Of a stretch of DNA of 64,000 bases, positions 1 to 8,916 are shown in pieces. Positions within the stretch are counted from its first letter, which is position 1. Every line of letters begins with the position of its first letter. Where the stretch lies: NCBI GenBank assembly GCA_965218555.1, contig OZ244625.1, positions 186,001-250,000 of the forward strand, read 5' to 3'. Origin of the DNA: JAPPLB01 sp965218555. GTDB taxonomy: Bacteria; Acidobacteriota; Terriglobia; Bryobacterales; UBA6623. The notes under the pieces were generated by a model that worked only from the letters and a program-made list of their open reading frames with translations, was not told where the DNA came from and did not search any database. Both the position numbers and the translations under genes were made by a program.

Positions 1-1
1 A

Positions 2-337
2 GGCGAGTTGTTGCTGGGGCTCAAGATCGAAGACAAGTACGCACTGGATGTCTCCGAGCTCACCGCCAAGATGCCCGGTATCGGCTACGCCGAGTGGGGC
101 CCGGGGGACATGGGCCTATCGTTCGGATTCCCCGAGCTGCACGATCCGCCGTATCCCGAAATCCTGCAGAAAGCCCGCGCCCGCGTGCTGGCGGCATGCA
201 AGGCGGGCGGCATTGCTTTCCTCGACGTCGTGAAGGAGAACAATGTGGAAGACCGCATCCGCGAAGGGGTGCGGATCGGCGCGGCGAGCAGCAAGGCCAT
301 CGCCGACAAAGGACGCGCTTTCAGCCGAGGCCGATAG
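2..337 (+). CDS. HpcH/HpaI-type aldolase, C-terminal part (cut by window edge)
   Basis: This is the C-terminal end of a class II aldolase/citrate-lyase-like protein. The family cleaves or forms C-C bonds of 2-keto acids with a divalent metal. The open frame already runs at base 2, so the true start lies left of the window. The visible segment has the family pattern of a Gly-Pro-x-Asp-Met/Leu motif (WGPGDMGLSFG), the place where the family binds substrate phosphate or pyruvate, followed by an amphipathic helix and a short Ala/Gly-rich strand. The stop is at 335-337. It runs towards the minus-strand gene that ends at 354, so the two genes converge with 16 bases between them. The substrate cannot be told from this fragment. 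Confidence 0.72.
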   Translation, partial: GELLLGLKIEDKYALDVSELTAKMPGIGYAEWGPGDMGLSFGFPELHDPPYPEILQKARARVLAACKAGGIAFLDVVKENNVEDRIREGVRIGAASSKAIADKGRAFSRGR

Positions 338-353
338 GTCGGACCCTCTGGTG

Positions 354-1517
354 CTAGGCTCCCAGGCCTTCCATGAAAAGGCCGGCGAGCTCGTCGGCGT
401 TGCGGCGGTTCGCGGTCTCGTTAACGCGCAGGAGCAGACGGGTCCAGCCTTTCCCGCTTGCGGCACCCCCGGTTGAGATCGTCACGCCGGCTTTAAGCAG
501 GTTGGCGCCGAGCTGCTTCGGGTCGGCCTTCACGTGAAGGGCGACAATGTTCGATCCGTTCGGGATACGCTCGACGCGGAATCGTGGATGGGCGTCGAGT
601 TTCTCCCAGAGTTTCTCCGTGTTGTCGACAGAGGAGCGGTAGCGGTCCTCGAAGCCGTCCATGTAATGCAGCACGACGGAGGCGTACATCCAGGCCTTGG
701 GCAGTGCGCCGCCGAACATGCGGCGTGTGTCGACCATCGGCTCGATGTATTTCCTGGGGCCGGCCACGACCGCACCACAGCCGCCGTTGAAGTACTTGTG
801 CAGCGAGACGTAGAGCGTGTCGAACTGGTCGGCGTATTCTCGTATTGAGACACCTGAGTAGGCCGCGGCCAGAAACATCCTCGCACCGTCGAGGTGGGTG
901 CGAACGCCTTGCTCACGGGCATAGGCGCAAATCTTCTTCATCTCGGTGAAATCGAAGACTTCTCCGTCCTTGCGCCGCACGGGCGACTCGATCATGATCG
1001 AGCCGACCGGCTTGTTGCCGCGCAGGCCGGCGTTCCATTCGACCTCCTCTTGCACTTCGCTGAGCGTAAACGTCGCTCGGCCCTTGCCCATGGGGATCAG
1101 TTCCAGATTGCTCAGAACCGGCCCGCAGTTGACGGAGTCGGCGTAGTAGTGGCTTTCGCGCGGGACGATGACCTTTGTGTCCGGGGCGGTGATATGCCGG
1201 ACAGCGATCTGATTCGCCAGTGTCCCCGTGCCAAAGAAGATCGCGGCTTCCTTGCCGAGCTTTTCGGCGAACTTGGCTTCCAGTTCGTCGATCGGGCCGC
1301 CGACCGAGTAGCGGTCGAGTTCGATCTTGTTTTCTTCGGTGACCTGCTGCAGCACGGCCGCCCATTCCCGCGGTTTGAGAGGGATGCCGTCTCCGGTGAA
1401 GTAGACGTGGCCGTCGGCGCCGAGGTCGAGCGTAGACTTGGCGGCTAACGCGGCAGAAGCGGAGCCGGCGAGCGTAGATGCGGCGCCCGCCGCGAGGAAG
1501 GTTCTGCGTGACTGCAT
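354..1517 (-). CDS. Exported threonine-aldolase-like PLP enzyme (beta-eliminating lyase family)
   Basis: A 387-residue protein of the aromatic amino acid beta-eliminating lyase/threonine aldolase family (fold type I PLP enzymes). The N-terminus starts SRRTFLAAGAAS, a twin-arginine signal, so the mature enzyme is probably exported; this is unusual for a PLP enzyme, whose cofactor is loaded before Tat export. Visible active-site elements are GTGTLAN (about 96-102, phosphate binding), HLDGAR (about 208-213, Asp stacking the pyridine) and SLHK with the likely Schiff-base lysine at 241, followed by YFNGGCGAVVAG. Length fits the family plus the leader. It lies 71 bases behind the secreted LmbE-like gene on the same strand and may be co-transcribed with it. 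The aldol substrate (Thr, allo-Thr or another beta-hydroxy amino acid) is not determined. Confidence 0.85.
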   Translation of the reverse strand: MQSRRTFLAAGAASTLAGSASAALAAKSTLDLGADGHVYFTGDGIPLKPREWAAVLQQVTEENKIELDRYSVGGPIDELEAKFAEKLGKEAAIFFGTGTLANQIAVRHITAPDTKVIVPRESHYYADSVNCGPVLSNLELIPMGKGRATFTLSEVQEEVEWNAGLRGNKPVGSIMIESPVRRKDGEVFDFTEMKKICAYAREQGVRTHLDGARMFLAAAYSGVSIREYADQFDTLYVSLHKYFNGGCGAVVAGPRKYIEPMVDTRRMFGGALPKAWMYASVVLHYMDGFEDRYRSSVDNTEKLWEKLDAHPRFRVERIPNGSNIVALHVKADPKQLGANLLKAGVTISTGGAASGKGWTRLLLRVNETANRRNADELAGLFMEGLGA

Positions 1518-1588
1518 GGCTGGTGTTCTCCTTTGGAGTTCAGTCGCCGCTCATCGTGAAACAACTCGGCGGCTGTGCATGGAGGTCA

Positions 1589-2509
1589 CTATTCCGGGAT
1601 CGGCTTGGCTCGTTCCATGATCCAGGGGGGGAGTTCGCCCGCTTCGCCGAAGGCGCGGCCGTGGTAGTTGAACTCTTCCCCGTACTGGAAGCCGTGCTTC
1701 TGTCCGATGGCTTCGGCCAGCTCTTTGACATAGGCGCGGATGAGCTTGCGGGTGGAGGATTCGTTAATTTCGTCGAGCAGCGTCGTGGGCTTTCCGGCCA
1801 TTTGGAGTCGCGCCTTCGTGTGCACCGCGTAGCGATGGTTTCGGTTCCGCAAGGCCTGGATCACGGCCACCTTCTTGTTGAAGTTCTTCGTGATGTCAAC
1901 CGGCATGAACTTCGCCGCTCGGTGGCCGCCTTCGCCGGGACGGTACGGACGATACGTGGCGTAGTAGTAGGTTTCGCGCATGCCGTGACCGAGCAAGCCG
2001 GCCTTGGTCGCCTCGGGGAGGGAGTAGCCGCCATTGCTGTAATTGGTCTCTTCCGCTCCGCGGGCCACGAAGAACTGATCCCAGTCCGGCTCGTAGTTGA
2101 TGTAGGGATCAGGAATGAAGACCTTTTCGGGCTTCCAGTGCCGAACCATGATCGAGATGTGGTTGCGCATCTCGTTGGTCGAGATGACTCCGAGTTCCCC
2201 GCTCTTGTCGTTGATGTTGACCATGTCCGTAACACCCAGCATGCGGGCGGCCTTCTCGGCTTCCTCGACATTGGCGAGTCGCGTTTGTGCCGGCCCGAGG
2301 TCGACCGAGTCCTTCTCGTCGTTGCCGATTTGAACGACATAGACCTTGAAGCCCTCGTCGATGAAATTGGCGAGCGTGCCGCCGCAGGCGAACAGATAGT
2401 CGCCGCTGCCGGCTGTGACAACGAGGATGCTCTTGGTGCGCTGAGCGGTCAGCGCCAGCGGCAGTCCGAGCGCCAAAAGGGTGAATGCAAGTAATCGTCG
2501 AGTCAACAT
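1589..2509 (-). CDS. Secreted LmbE/PIG-L-like protein with a degenerate metal motif
   Basis: A 306-residue protein with a cleavable signal (MLTRRLLAFTLLALG to LTAQ) and the Rossmann-like fold of LmbE/PIG-L zinc N-deacetylases. The first strand and loop read VVTAGSGDYLFACGGTLA. In active members the same place carries AHPDDE and then CGGT. Here the His and the first Asp are replaced by Gly and only the second Asp is kept. Later family features are present: the central region with EKVFIPDPY, and a C-terminal NHRYAVH stretch near where the family has its third zinc ligand. The protein may therefore bind metal differently or be non-hydrolytic. It is the upstream gene of the pair with the exported PLP enzyme. 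Family membership is fairly sure; activity is not. Confidence 0.75.
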   Translation of the reverse strand: MLTRRLLAFTLLALGLPLALTAQRTKSILVVTAGSGDYLFACGGTLANFIDEGFKVYVVQIGNDEKDSVDLGPAQTRLANVEEAEKAARMLGVTDMVNINDKSGELGVISTNEMRNHISIMVRHWKPEKVFIPDPYINYEPDWDQFFVARGAEETNYSNGGYSLPEATKAGLLGHGMRETYYYATYRPYRPGEGGHRAAKFMPVDITKNFNKKVAVIQALRNRNHRYAVHTKARLQMAGKPTTLLDEINESSTRKLIRAYVKELAEAIGQKHGFQYGEEFNYHGRAFGEAGELPPWIMERAKPIPE

Positions 2510-2630
2510 GGGATGCCTCGCAAGACTCGGTCATTGTAGCACTGCACATTGGGACATGGATCGGCTCACAGGTGTTCGCAAAGTGGGTGTCATTCAGACG
2601 AAAGTTTGAGGAGCGGAAAGGCTGCGGGGT

Positions 2631-3047
2631 ATGTCGAGCGCATCACTGCCAAAAACCCTGGGCGCGTTGCGTCGCAGCCGCCGATTCCCGGAACAAGCCG
2701 TCCGGAGCCGGTCTGTCAAAGACGAAATCCGCGTGAACCTGATCGCGCGCCTGTGAGAAGGCAAACCGATCTTTTCCGGGATTATCGGATACGACGACAC
2801 GGTCATTCAGCAAATCGTCAACGCCCTTCTTTCGCGGCATAACGTTATCCTGCTCGGCCAACGCGGCCAGTTGAAGAGCCGCATCCTGCGCCAGGTCATG
2901 GATCCGCTCAATCCCGTATTGCCCTGCATCAAGGACACCGAGATTCATGACAACCCCTATGCCCCCTTGTCTCGGCAGGGGCGGATGATCGCCGCCGTCA
3001 TGGCATCCACACGAATAATGGTCATCAGGCTGAGCACGCGGCTGTAG
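2631..3047 (+). pseudogene. Truncated MoxR/ChlI-like AAA ATPase (Mg-chelatase I type), broken
   Basis: The frame opening with ATG at 2631 reads MSSASLPKTLGALRRSR, then RSRSVKDEIRVNLIARL, meets an in-frame TGA at 2754-2756, and continues without shift as EGKPIFSGIIGYDDTVIQQ, NALLSRHNVILLG and a Walker-A-like GQRGQLKS, ending with EIHDNPYAPLSRQGRMIAA before a stop at 3045-3047. This is the N-terminal region of a magnesium-chelatase subunit I/MoxR-like AAA+ protein, normally around 450-500 residues. Everything after the first quarter is missing, including Walker B and the sensors. One nonsense codon plus loss of the 3' three-quarters makes this a remnant. A GAGGAGCGG stretch about 15 bases before the ATG may be the old ribosome site. 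Confidence 0.8.
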
Positions 3048-3127
3048 AGCTGCCTTCACACTCACGATAACATAGGCCAAAGCGACCGAGTGACTGGCTC
3101 AGGTTCGTTTCGATAGGGGGGGGATTC

Positions 3128-4381
3128 ATGATCGAGTCGTTTCAGCGTTGGCTGATCGAGTGGGGCCTGACGGAAGGAGCTGCCGTCATCGTCCTGGAAG
3201 CCGTCGAGATCCTCGCGGTTGTCCTGCTCTCCCTTGTCGCCAACAGGATCACGAAGAGCATCATCCTGCGCTTGATTCACCGAGTGGCTGCTCGCACGCA
3301 GACCCACTGGGATGACGTGATGGCGAAGCGGCGCCTATTCCACCGCCTCTCCCATCTCGCGCCCGCCCTGGTGATCTACGGCTTGGCCCCTGTGGTCTTC
3401 ATGACGCCGCAGTTGGTCGAGCTGGCTCGGCGAGGCGCGCAGGTTTACATGCTGCTGGTCGGGCTGTTGGCCGTTGACGCGATGTTGAGCTCGGTCAATG
3501 ACATCTATCAAGAGTTTGAGGTCTCCCGCCGAATCCCGATCTTGGGCTACCTGCAAGTCGTCAAGATCTTGCTGAGCATCACGGTCGCCATCTTCTGCAT
3601 CTCCGTCGTGATCGACGAGTCCGTCGTTGCATTGTTCGCCGGGCTCGGCGCCCTGACTGCCGTCATTCTCCTGATCTTCAAGGATTCGATTCTGGGGCTT
3701 GTCACCGGCATCCAACTCGTTGCCAATGACATGGTGCGTCCCGGCGACTGGATCGAGATGCCCAAGTACGGCGCCGACGGGGACGTGATGGAAATCACGC
3801 TCAATACCGTCAAAGTCCAGAACTTCGACAAGACCATCACGACGATTCCCACTTACGCCCTCATCTCCGATTCCTTCAAGAACTGGCGCGGCATGGCCGA
3901 ATCCGGCGGCCGGCGCATCAAGCGGTCCATCCCGATCGACATGACGAGCGTCAAGTTCTGCAGCGACGAGATGATCGACCGCTTCGAGCGGATCCAGATG
4001 CTCAAGGACTACATCACGCGAAAGAAAAAGGAACTCGCTGCATACAACCAGAAGAACGACATCGACGAAAGCGTTCTCGTCAACGGCCGCCGAATGACCA
4101 ACCTCGGTACATTTCGGGCCTACCTGGTCGCTTATCTCCGGGCGCACCCGAAGGTCCACCAGGACATGACGTTGATGGTTCGCCAACTGCCTCCCAGCGA
4201 CAACGGCCTGCCTCTGGAGATCTATCTCTTCAGCAATGATCAGGCGTGGGTGAACTACGAGGCGATTCAGTCGGATATCTTTGATCACATTCTGGCGTCC
4301 CTGCCGGAGTTCGAGCTGAGGCCATTCCAAAACCCGACCGGCGAAGACGTCCGAGCTTCCATGGTCGCCGGCGGGATCTGA
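3128..4381 (+). CDS. ybdG: YbdG/MscM-type mechanosensitive ion channel (MscS family)
   Basis: A 417-residue inner-membrane channel, colinear with E. coli YbdG (about 415 residues). It has about five hydrophobic segments, then the pore-lining helix ending in ALFAGLGALTAVILLIFKD, followed by the MscS beta-domain signature LGLVTGIQLVANDMVRPGDW and EMPKYGADGDV. The strongly conserved C-terminal blocks VQNFDKTITTIPTYAL, ISDSFKNWRGM, SGGRRIKRSI and FRAYL are all present. The family opens on membrane tension or hyperosmotic stress and releases ions. The start ATG follows a G-rich stretch (GGGGGGGATTC). It stands alone between the ATPase remnant and the convergent accA end, so it is probably monocistronic. 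Confidence 0.93.
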   Translation: MIESFQRWLIEWGLTEGAAVIVLEAVEILAVVLLSLVANRITKSIILRLIHRVAARTQTHWDDVMAKRRLFHRLSHLAPALVIYGLAPVVFMTPQLVELARRGAQVYMLLVGLLAVDAMLSSVNDIYQEFEVSRRIPILGYLQVVKILLSITVAIFCISVVIDESVVALFAGLGALTAVILLIFKDSILGLVTGIQLVANDMVRPGDWIEMPKYGADGDVMEITLNTVKVQNFDKTITTIPTYALISDSFKNWRGMAESGGRRIKRSIPIDMTSVKFCSDEMIDRFERIQMLKDYITRKKKELAAYNQKNDIDESVLVNGRRMTNLGTFRAYLVAYLRAHPKVHQDMTLMVRQLPPSDNGLPLEIYLFSNDQAWVNYEAIQSDIFDHILASLPEFELRPFQNPTGEDVRASMVAGGI

Positions 4382-4471
4382 TCGGACTCGTCAGCAAGCC
4401 TCGGTCGACTCGGCGGGGGCTTGGCTGTCGGTGGGATCGTGGTTTGGATTGGCCCGGTTGGCCAGGAGGTT

Positions 4472-5341
4472 CTACGTTGACGGGTCGCGGGATTGCTCGT
4501 CGCCTTCAAAAAAACTCCCCATCAAGCGGAACTTCTTGTAGCGATCTTCGATGATCTGCTCAGCCGTCAGGCCTGATAAGGATTTGAGGTGGTGGTGCAG
4601 CGAGTCACCCAAAGCCTTAGCGGCTGCATCGTAGTCGGTATGTGCGCCCTCCGCCGGCTCGGCGATGATCTCGTCAATGAGACCGAAACGCAGGAGGTCG
4701 CCGCTCGTCAACTTCAGCGCTTCCGCGGCCTTTTCCGCCTCTCCGGAGTCCCGCCACACGATCGCCGCGCAACTCTCCGGCGAGATCACGCTGTAAACGG
4801 CATTCTCGAACATCAGGACGCGGTTCCCTACGCCGAGAGCGAGCGCACCGCCACTACCGCCTTCGCCGATGCAGACGGCGATGAACGGCACCGGCAACAC
4901 GGCCATCGTGTGGAGGTTCCGCGCGATGGCTTCGGCTTGCCCACGCTCTTCGGCATGGACTCCCGGATAGGCGCCCGGCGTATCGAGCAGGGTAAAGATC
5001 GGCCGGTTGAACTTGGCGGCCAGCCGCATCACACGCAGAGCCTTGCGGTAGCCTTCCGGCTTCGGCATGCCGAAGTTGCGGTGAAGCTTCTGCTTCGTGT
5101 CACGGCCCTTCTGCTGACCGATCACGACAACCGGACTGCCGCGAAACATCGCGTAGCCGCAGACGATTGCCGGGTCATCGGCAAAAAGGCGGTCGCCGTG
5201 AATTTCCTGGAAGTCGGAGAAGACCCGCTCGATGTAGTCCATCGAGTGGGGTCGTTTGGGATGGCGCGCCAATTGGACGTGCTCCCACGCCGAACGGCTG
5301 TGTGCCGCGTTCGCGTTCGCAGATTCGTTCTCAGAAGGCAA
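4472..5341 (-). CDS. accA: Acetyl-CoA carboxylase carboxyltransferase, alpha subunit
   Basis: Transfers the carboxyl group from biotin-BCCP to acetyl-CoA, the second half-reaction of malonyl-CoA formation, as an A2B2 complex with AccD. The body is textbook AccA: WEHVQLARHPKRPHSMDYIE, EIHGDR, KGRDTKQKLHRNFGMPKPEG, LDTPGAYPG, GEGGSGGALA and ISPESCAAI. The roughly 60-70 residue N-terminal helical segment found in E. coli AccA is absent. The frame stays open upstream to an ATG at 5434, but that would overlap the 3' end of dnaE by 89 bases and adds non-homologous residues. I chose the TTG at 5341, 5 bases after the dnaE stop, giving about 289 residues; a GTG at 5380 is also possible. Probably translated from the dnaE message. 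Confidence 0.88.
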   Translation of the reverse strand: MPSENESANANAAHSRSAWEHVQLARHPKRPHSMDYIERVFSDFQEIHGDRLFADDPAIVCGYAMFRGSPVVVIGQQKGRDTKQKLHRNFGMPKPEGYRKALRVMRLAAKFNRPIFTLLDTPGAYPGVHAEERGQAEAIARNLHTMAVLPVPFIAVCIGEGGSGGALALGVGNRVLMFENAVYSVISPESCAAIVWRDSGEAEKAAEALKLTSGDLLRFGLIDEIIAEPAEGAHTDYDAAAKALGDSLHHHLKSLSGLTAEQIIEDRYKKFRLMGSFFEGDEQSRDPST

Positions 5342-5345
5342 TTTT

Positions 5346-8300
5346 CTAGGATGACACGACTTCCAGCGATCCCGCGCCACAGATCTGCTCAACCTGTTGA
5401 CGGAAGTCACGGTCGGCCTGGACGTGATCCGCAAGATCGTAGAACAGCAAGAAGTCTCTTCTCTTCAAAAGCCGCAACCGAACATCGGTGTCTCCCGGCT
5501 TGCTGGCAAACAACTCGCGGAGCCGGTCGACCGTCTGCTGCGTGCTGCCGTTATCGAGTTGAATCGTAATGGAAACCTGCCGTGGCAGGCCGACGCGAGC
5601 GACTTCGAGTGGAACGATCTCGTTTACCGCAACCTTGAGTGGACCCGATTCATCGACGCGCATCTCGCCTCGAATCAGCACAGGCTGCTCCTCACCCAGC
5701 ATCGGCTCCAGACTTTCAAATTGATTTGCGAAGACCAACAGATCGACACTTCCTTGCAGGTCTTCCAGCACGCCCGACGCCCAAGGCCTGCCTTCCCGGT
5801 TCCGCTTGCGCGCTATCGCGCCTAGTACGCCGCAAAGCGCGACCTCCGTGCCGTTGTCCAATTTCGCAAGCTGTGACGTATTCAACTCCGAGAGCTCGGC
5901 CACCTTGTCGCGGTAGGCATTCAGCGGGTGACCCGTTACATAGAATCCCAGGACTTCCTTCTCGCCGGCGAGCTTCTGGCTTTCCGGCCATTCGGGGACC
6001 TCGGGCAGAAGCACTTCCGCGGGCGTCTTCTCGGCGGCCAGCGCATCGAAAAGTCCGTGTTGCCCCGTCGATCGATCCCGCGATGCCCGCTGTCCGGCCT
6101 CGACGGCGCCATCGAGGGCGGCCATGAGTTGGCTGCGATGGCCGCCGAAAGAGTCCATCGCGCCGGCCTTGATGGCGCTTTCAAGCATCCGCTTGTTCAC
6201 GTGCTGCCAGTCGACGGATTCTGCGAAGTGTAGCAGTGAATCGAAGCGCTCCGCTTCCTGCCGAGCTTCGATAATCGCAGCGACCGCGTTCTTGCCCAGG
6301 TTCTTGATTGCCCCAAGGCCGAAGAGGATCGTTTCGTCGTCTGACGGCGTAAAGCTCCAAAAACTCGAATTGAAGTCCGGCGGCAGGATGCGGATTCCCA
6401 TGTCGCGGCACTCGCTGATGTACTTGGCCACCTTGGCCATGTTGCCGCTTTCCGAGGAAAGCAGCGCCGCCATGAAGTAAACCGGGTAGTGCGCCTTGAG
6501 GTACGCCGTTACATGGGCGACAAATCCGTAAGCCGCGGAGTGCGACTTGTTGAAGCCGTATCCGGCGAACTGCTCCATCAGCTCGAACAGCTTGACGACC
6601 TTCCTCTTCGGAAAGCCCTTCTGCAATGCTCCTTCGATGAACCGCTCTCGCTGCGCGGCCATTTCCGCGGGCTTCTTTTTTCCCATGGCGCGGCGCAGCA
6701 AGTCCGCTTCGCCCAGTGAGTAGCCCGCGACGCGGTTCGCGATCTGCATCACCTGTTCTTGATAGACAATGACACCGTAGGTCTCTTCCAGCAGATCGCG
6801 CAGCTCTTCGAGGTCATAATTGACGGGCTTGCGGCCGTGCTTGCGGTCGATGAAGTCGCTGACCATGCCGCCCTGAATCGGGCCCGGGCGGTAGAGCGCG
6901 TTCAGGGCGATCAAGTCTTCCAATCGCTCCGGCTGGTAGCGGCGTAGAATGTCGCGCATGCCCTCGGACTCGAACTGGAAAACCCCGCTCGTCATGCCCC
7001 TCGAGAGAAGCTCGTAGGTTCTCTTGTCATCGAGCGGCAGCTCCTCGAGTTGGAGATCCACGCCTTTGCGATCCTTGAGAAGACGCAACGCCTCGTCGAT
7101 CACGGTCAGGGTGGTCAGCCCGAGAAAATCCATCTTGAGCAACGACAGTTTGTCGAGGCTATTCATGTCGTACTGGGTGACGACTTCGTCTTTGGACGTC
7201 TTGTAAAGCGGGACCAGTTCTTGCAGCGGCCGCGACGCGATCACGACGCCGGCTGCGTGGACGGAGGGGTTGCGGGCGACACCTTCAAGTTGCTGGGCGG
7301 TCTCCATGAGTTGAGCGACGCGAGGGTCCTTCTTCATCTGATTCCCGAGCGCCGGCTCCTTCTCGATGGCCTGCTTGAGCTTGATGTTGAGAATGTTCGG
7401 GACCATTTTCGTAAGGCGGTCGACCTCGCTGAAGCTCATGTCCATCACGCGCCCAACATCTTTGATGGCCGCCTTCGCAGCCAGCGTATTGAAGGTGATG
7501 ATCTGCGCCACTTGTTCGCGGCCGTACTTCTCGGTGACGTACTGAATCACTTCGCCGCGGCGGTGCATGCAGAAATCGATGTCGATGTCGGGCATGCTGA
7601 CACGCTCGGTATTCAGGAAACGCTCGAACAGCAGACCATGCTGCAGCGGATCGATGTCGGTGATCTCCATGCAGTAGGCCACCAGCGAGCCGGCCGCCGA
7701 ACCGCGTCCAGGGCCCACGGGGATACCGTGGGACTTGGCGAAACGAATGAAGTCCCAGACGATCAGGAAGTATCCGGAGTACTTCGTGCTCTGGATGACC
7801 CGGATCTCGTGATCGAGGCGTTCGTTGTATGCTGCGATCCTCTCCTTGAGCATCCCGGCTTGCGTCAGCATTTCCAGGCGACCCCGGCGCTTCTCGAACC
7901 CCTGTCGAGCCACCCACTCGAAGTAGCTATCGGTCGAGTGTTCCGCGGGGACGTCGAATTTCGGGAAAGGATTGGCCACCTGCTCGATCTTCAAGTTGCA
8001 TTGCTCGGCGATTTCCCAGGTGCGATTAAGCGGATCCTCATTGCCGTCAAGGGCCTTGAGCATCTCCTCGCGAGTTTTGAGATAGAACTCCTGCGTCGCG
8101 AACCGCATGCGGTTCGGCTCATTGAGCAGTTTCCCGGTTTGGATGCACAGCAGTGCGTCGTGTGATGCGGCGTGGCCTTGCGTGAGGTAGTGCGCATCGT
8201 TCGTCGCCACCAGCGGAATGCCGCTTTCTCCGCTCAGCCGCAACAAGTGCGGGATCAGTTGTTTGTCCTGGTCGAGCCCATGGTCTTGGATCTCGAGATA

Positions 8301-8810
8301 GAAGTTCTCCTTGCCGAAAATGTCCTGGTAAGTGTAGGCAAGGCGACGGCCTTCGTCGTAGCCCTTCTGGAGCAGCGCTTCGTTGAGGTCACCGCGCAGG
8401 CAGGCCGAGGTGCAGATCAGTCCTTTGCTGTGAGCAGCGAGCAGATCTTTATCGATGCGTGGTTTGTAATAGAAGCCTTCGAGATAGGCGGTCGAGACCA
8501 GCCTGATCAGATTCCGGTAGCCGGTCTGGTCTTTGCACAGCAGCAGCAGGTGGTTGTAGCGGTCCGTCTCGCTGCGCGACTTGTGGCCCTCTTGCGAGAC
8601 ATAGACCTCACAGCCGATGATGGGTTTGATCCCGCGGCGGGTTGCCTCGTTGTAGAACTCGACCGCGCCGAAAAGGTTGCCGTGATCGGTGATGGCGACC
8701 GCCGGCATCTCCTGTTTCTCGGCCAGATTCATGAGCTGGCCGATCTCGCAAGCGCCGTCAAGAAGGGAATAGTCTGTGTGGCAGTGGAGGTGAACAAACG
8801 GCGCGGGCAT
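5346..8810 (-). CDS. dnaE: DNA polymerase III alpha subunit (DnaE1 type)
   Basis: The replicative polymerase catalytic subunit, 1154 residues from the ATG at 8810. Domain order fits DnaE1: PHP domain (HLHCHTDYSLLDG at about 7-19, then ITDHGN), polymerase palm (VGPGRGSAAGSL at about 366-377, catalytic PDIDIDF with Asp 408, 410 and 412, and a third Asp in KMDFLG), fingers and tandem HhH (FNKSHSAAYG, ILPPDFNSS), then an OB-fold (LCGVLGAIARKRNREGRPW). The frame stays open upstream to 9362, but those 184 extra codons are low-complexity and lie in the repeat-rich block. The match to the family starts exactly at MPAPFVHLHCH, so 8810 is the start. The 3' end is followed closely by accA. Confidence 0.96.
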   Translation of the reverse strand: MPAPFVHLHCHTDYSLLDGACEIGQLMNLAEKQEMPAVAITDHGNLFGAVEFYNEATRRGIKPIIGCEVYVSQEGHKSRSETDRYNHLLLLCKDQTGYRNLIRLVSTAYLEGFYYKPRIDKDLLAAHSKGLICTSACLRGDLNEALLQKGYDEGRRLAYTYQDIFGKENFYLEIQDHGLDQDKQLIPHLLRLSGESGIPLVATNDAHYLTQGHAASHDALLCIQTGKLLNEPNRMRFATQEFYLKTREEMLKALDGNEDPLNRTWEIAEQCNLKIEQVANPFPKFDVPAEHSTDSYFEWVARQGFEKRRGRLEMLTQAGMLKERIAAYNERLDHEIRVIQSTKYSGYFLIVWDFIRFAKSHGIPVGPGRGSAAGSLVAYCMEITDIDPLQHGLLFERFLNTERVSMPDIDIDFCMHRRGEVIQYVTEKYGREQVAQIITFNTLAAKAAIKDVGRVMDMSFSEVDRLTKMVPNILNIKLKQAIEKEPALGNQMKKDPRVAQLMETAQQLEGVARNPSVHAAGVVIASRPLQELVPLYKTSKDEVVTQYDMNSLDKLSLLKMDFLGLTTLTVIDEALRLLKDRKGVDLQLEELPLDDKRTYELLSRGMTSGVFQFESEGMRDILRRYQPERLEDLIALNALYRPGPIQGGMVSDFIDRKHGRKPVNYDLEELRDLLEETYGVIVYQEQVMQIANRVAGYSLGEADLLRRAMGKKKPAEMAAQRERFIEGALQKGFPKRKVVKLFELMEQFAGYGFNKSHSAAYGFVAHVTAYLKAHYPVYFMAALLSSESGNMAKVAKYISECRDMGIRILPPDFNSSFWSFTPSDDETILFGLGAIKNLGKNAVAAIIEARQEAERFDSLLHFAESVDWQHVNKRMLESAIKAGAMDSFGGHRSQLMAALDGAVEAGQRASRDRSTGQHGLFDALAAEKTPAEVLLPEVPEWPESQKLAGEKEVLGFYVTGHPLNAYRDKVAELSELNTSQLAKLDNGTEVALCGVLGAIARKRNREGRPWASGVLEDLQGSVDLLVFANQFESLEPMLGEEQPVLIRGEMRVDESGPLKVAVNEIVPLEVARVGLPRQVSITIQLDNGSTQQTVDRLRELFASKPGDTDVRLRLLKRRDFLLFYDLADHVQADRDFRQQVEQICGAGSLEVVSS

Positions 8811-8851
8811 CGCGGGACTATCAGTATAAGAACGGCCTCCAGGAGGGTCAA

Positions 8852-8895
8852 TGTGACCCCGGCATGGTGTCAACGCAAAATAGAACGTTCCCCTT
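8852..8895 (-). repeat. Dispersed repeat E, copy 1 (with 17-base direct repeat)
   Basis: TGTGACCCCGGCATGGT at 8852-8868 is followed by AACGCAAAATAGAACGTTCCCCTT. The second part matches, in opposite orientation, sequence at 9357-9402 and at 32603-32645. The shared core is GAACGTTC/GTTCCCCT flanked by CGCAA. Confidence 0.45.
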
Positions 8896-8916
8896 GTCAG
8901 CATGGGCTCATTTTGC

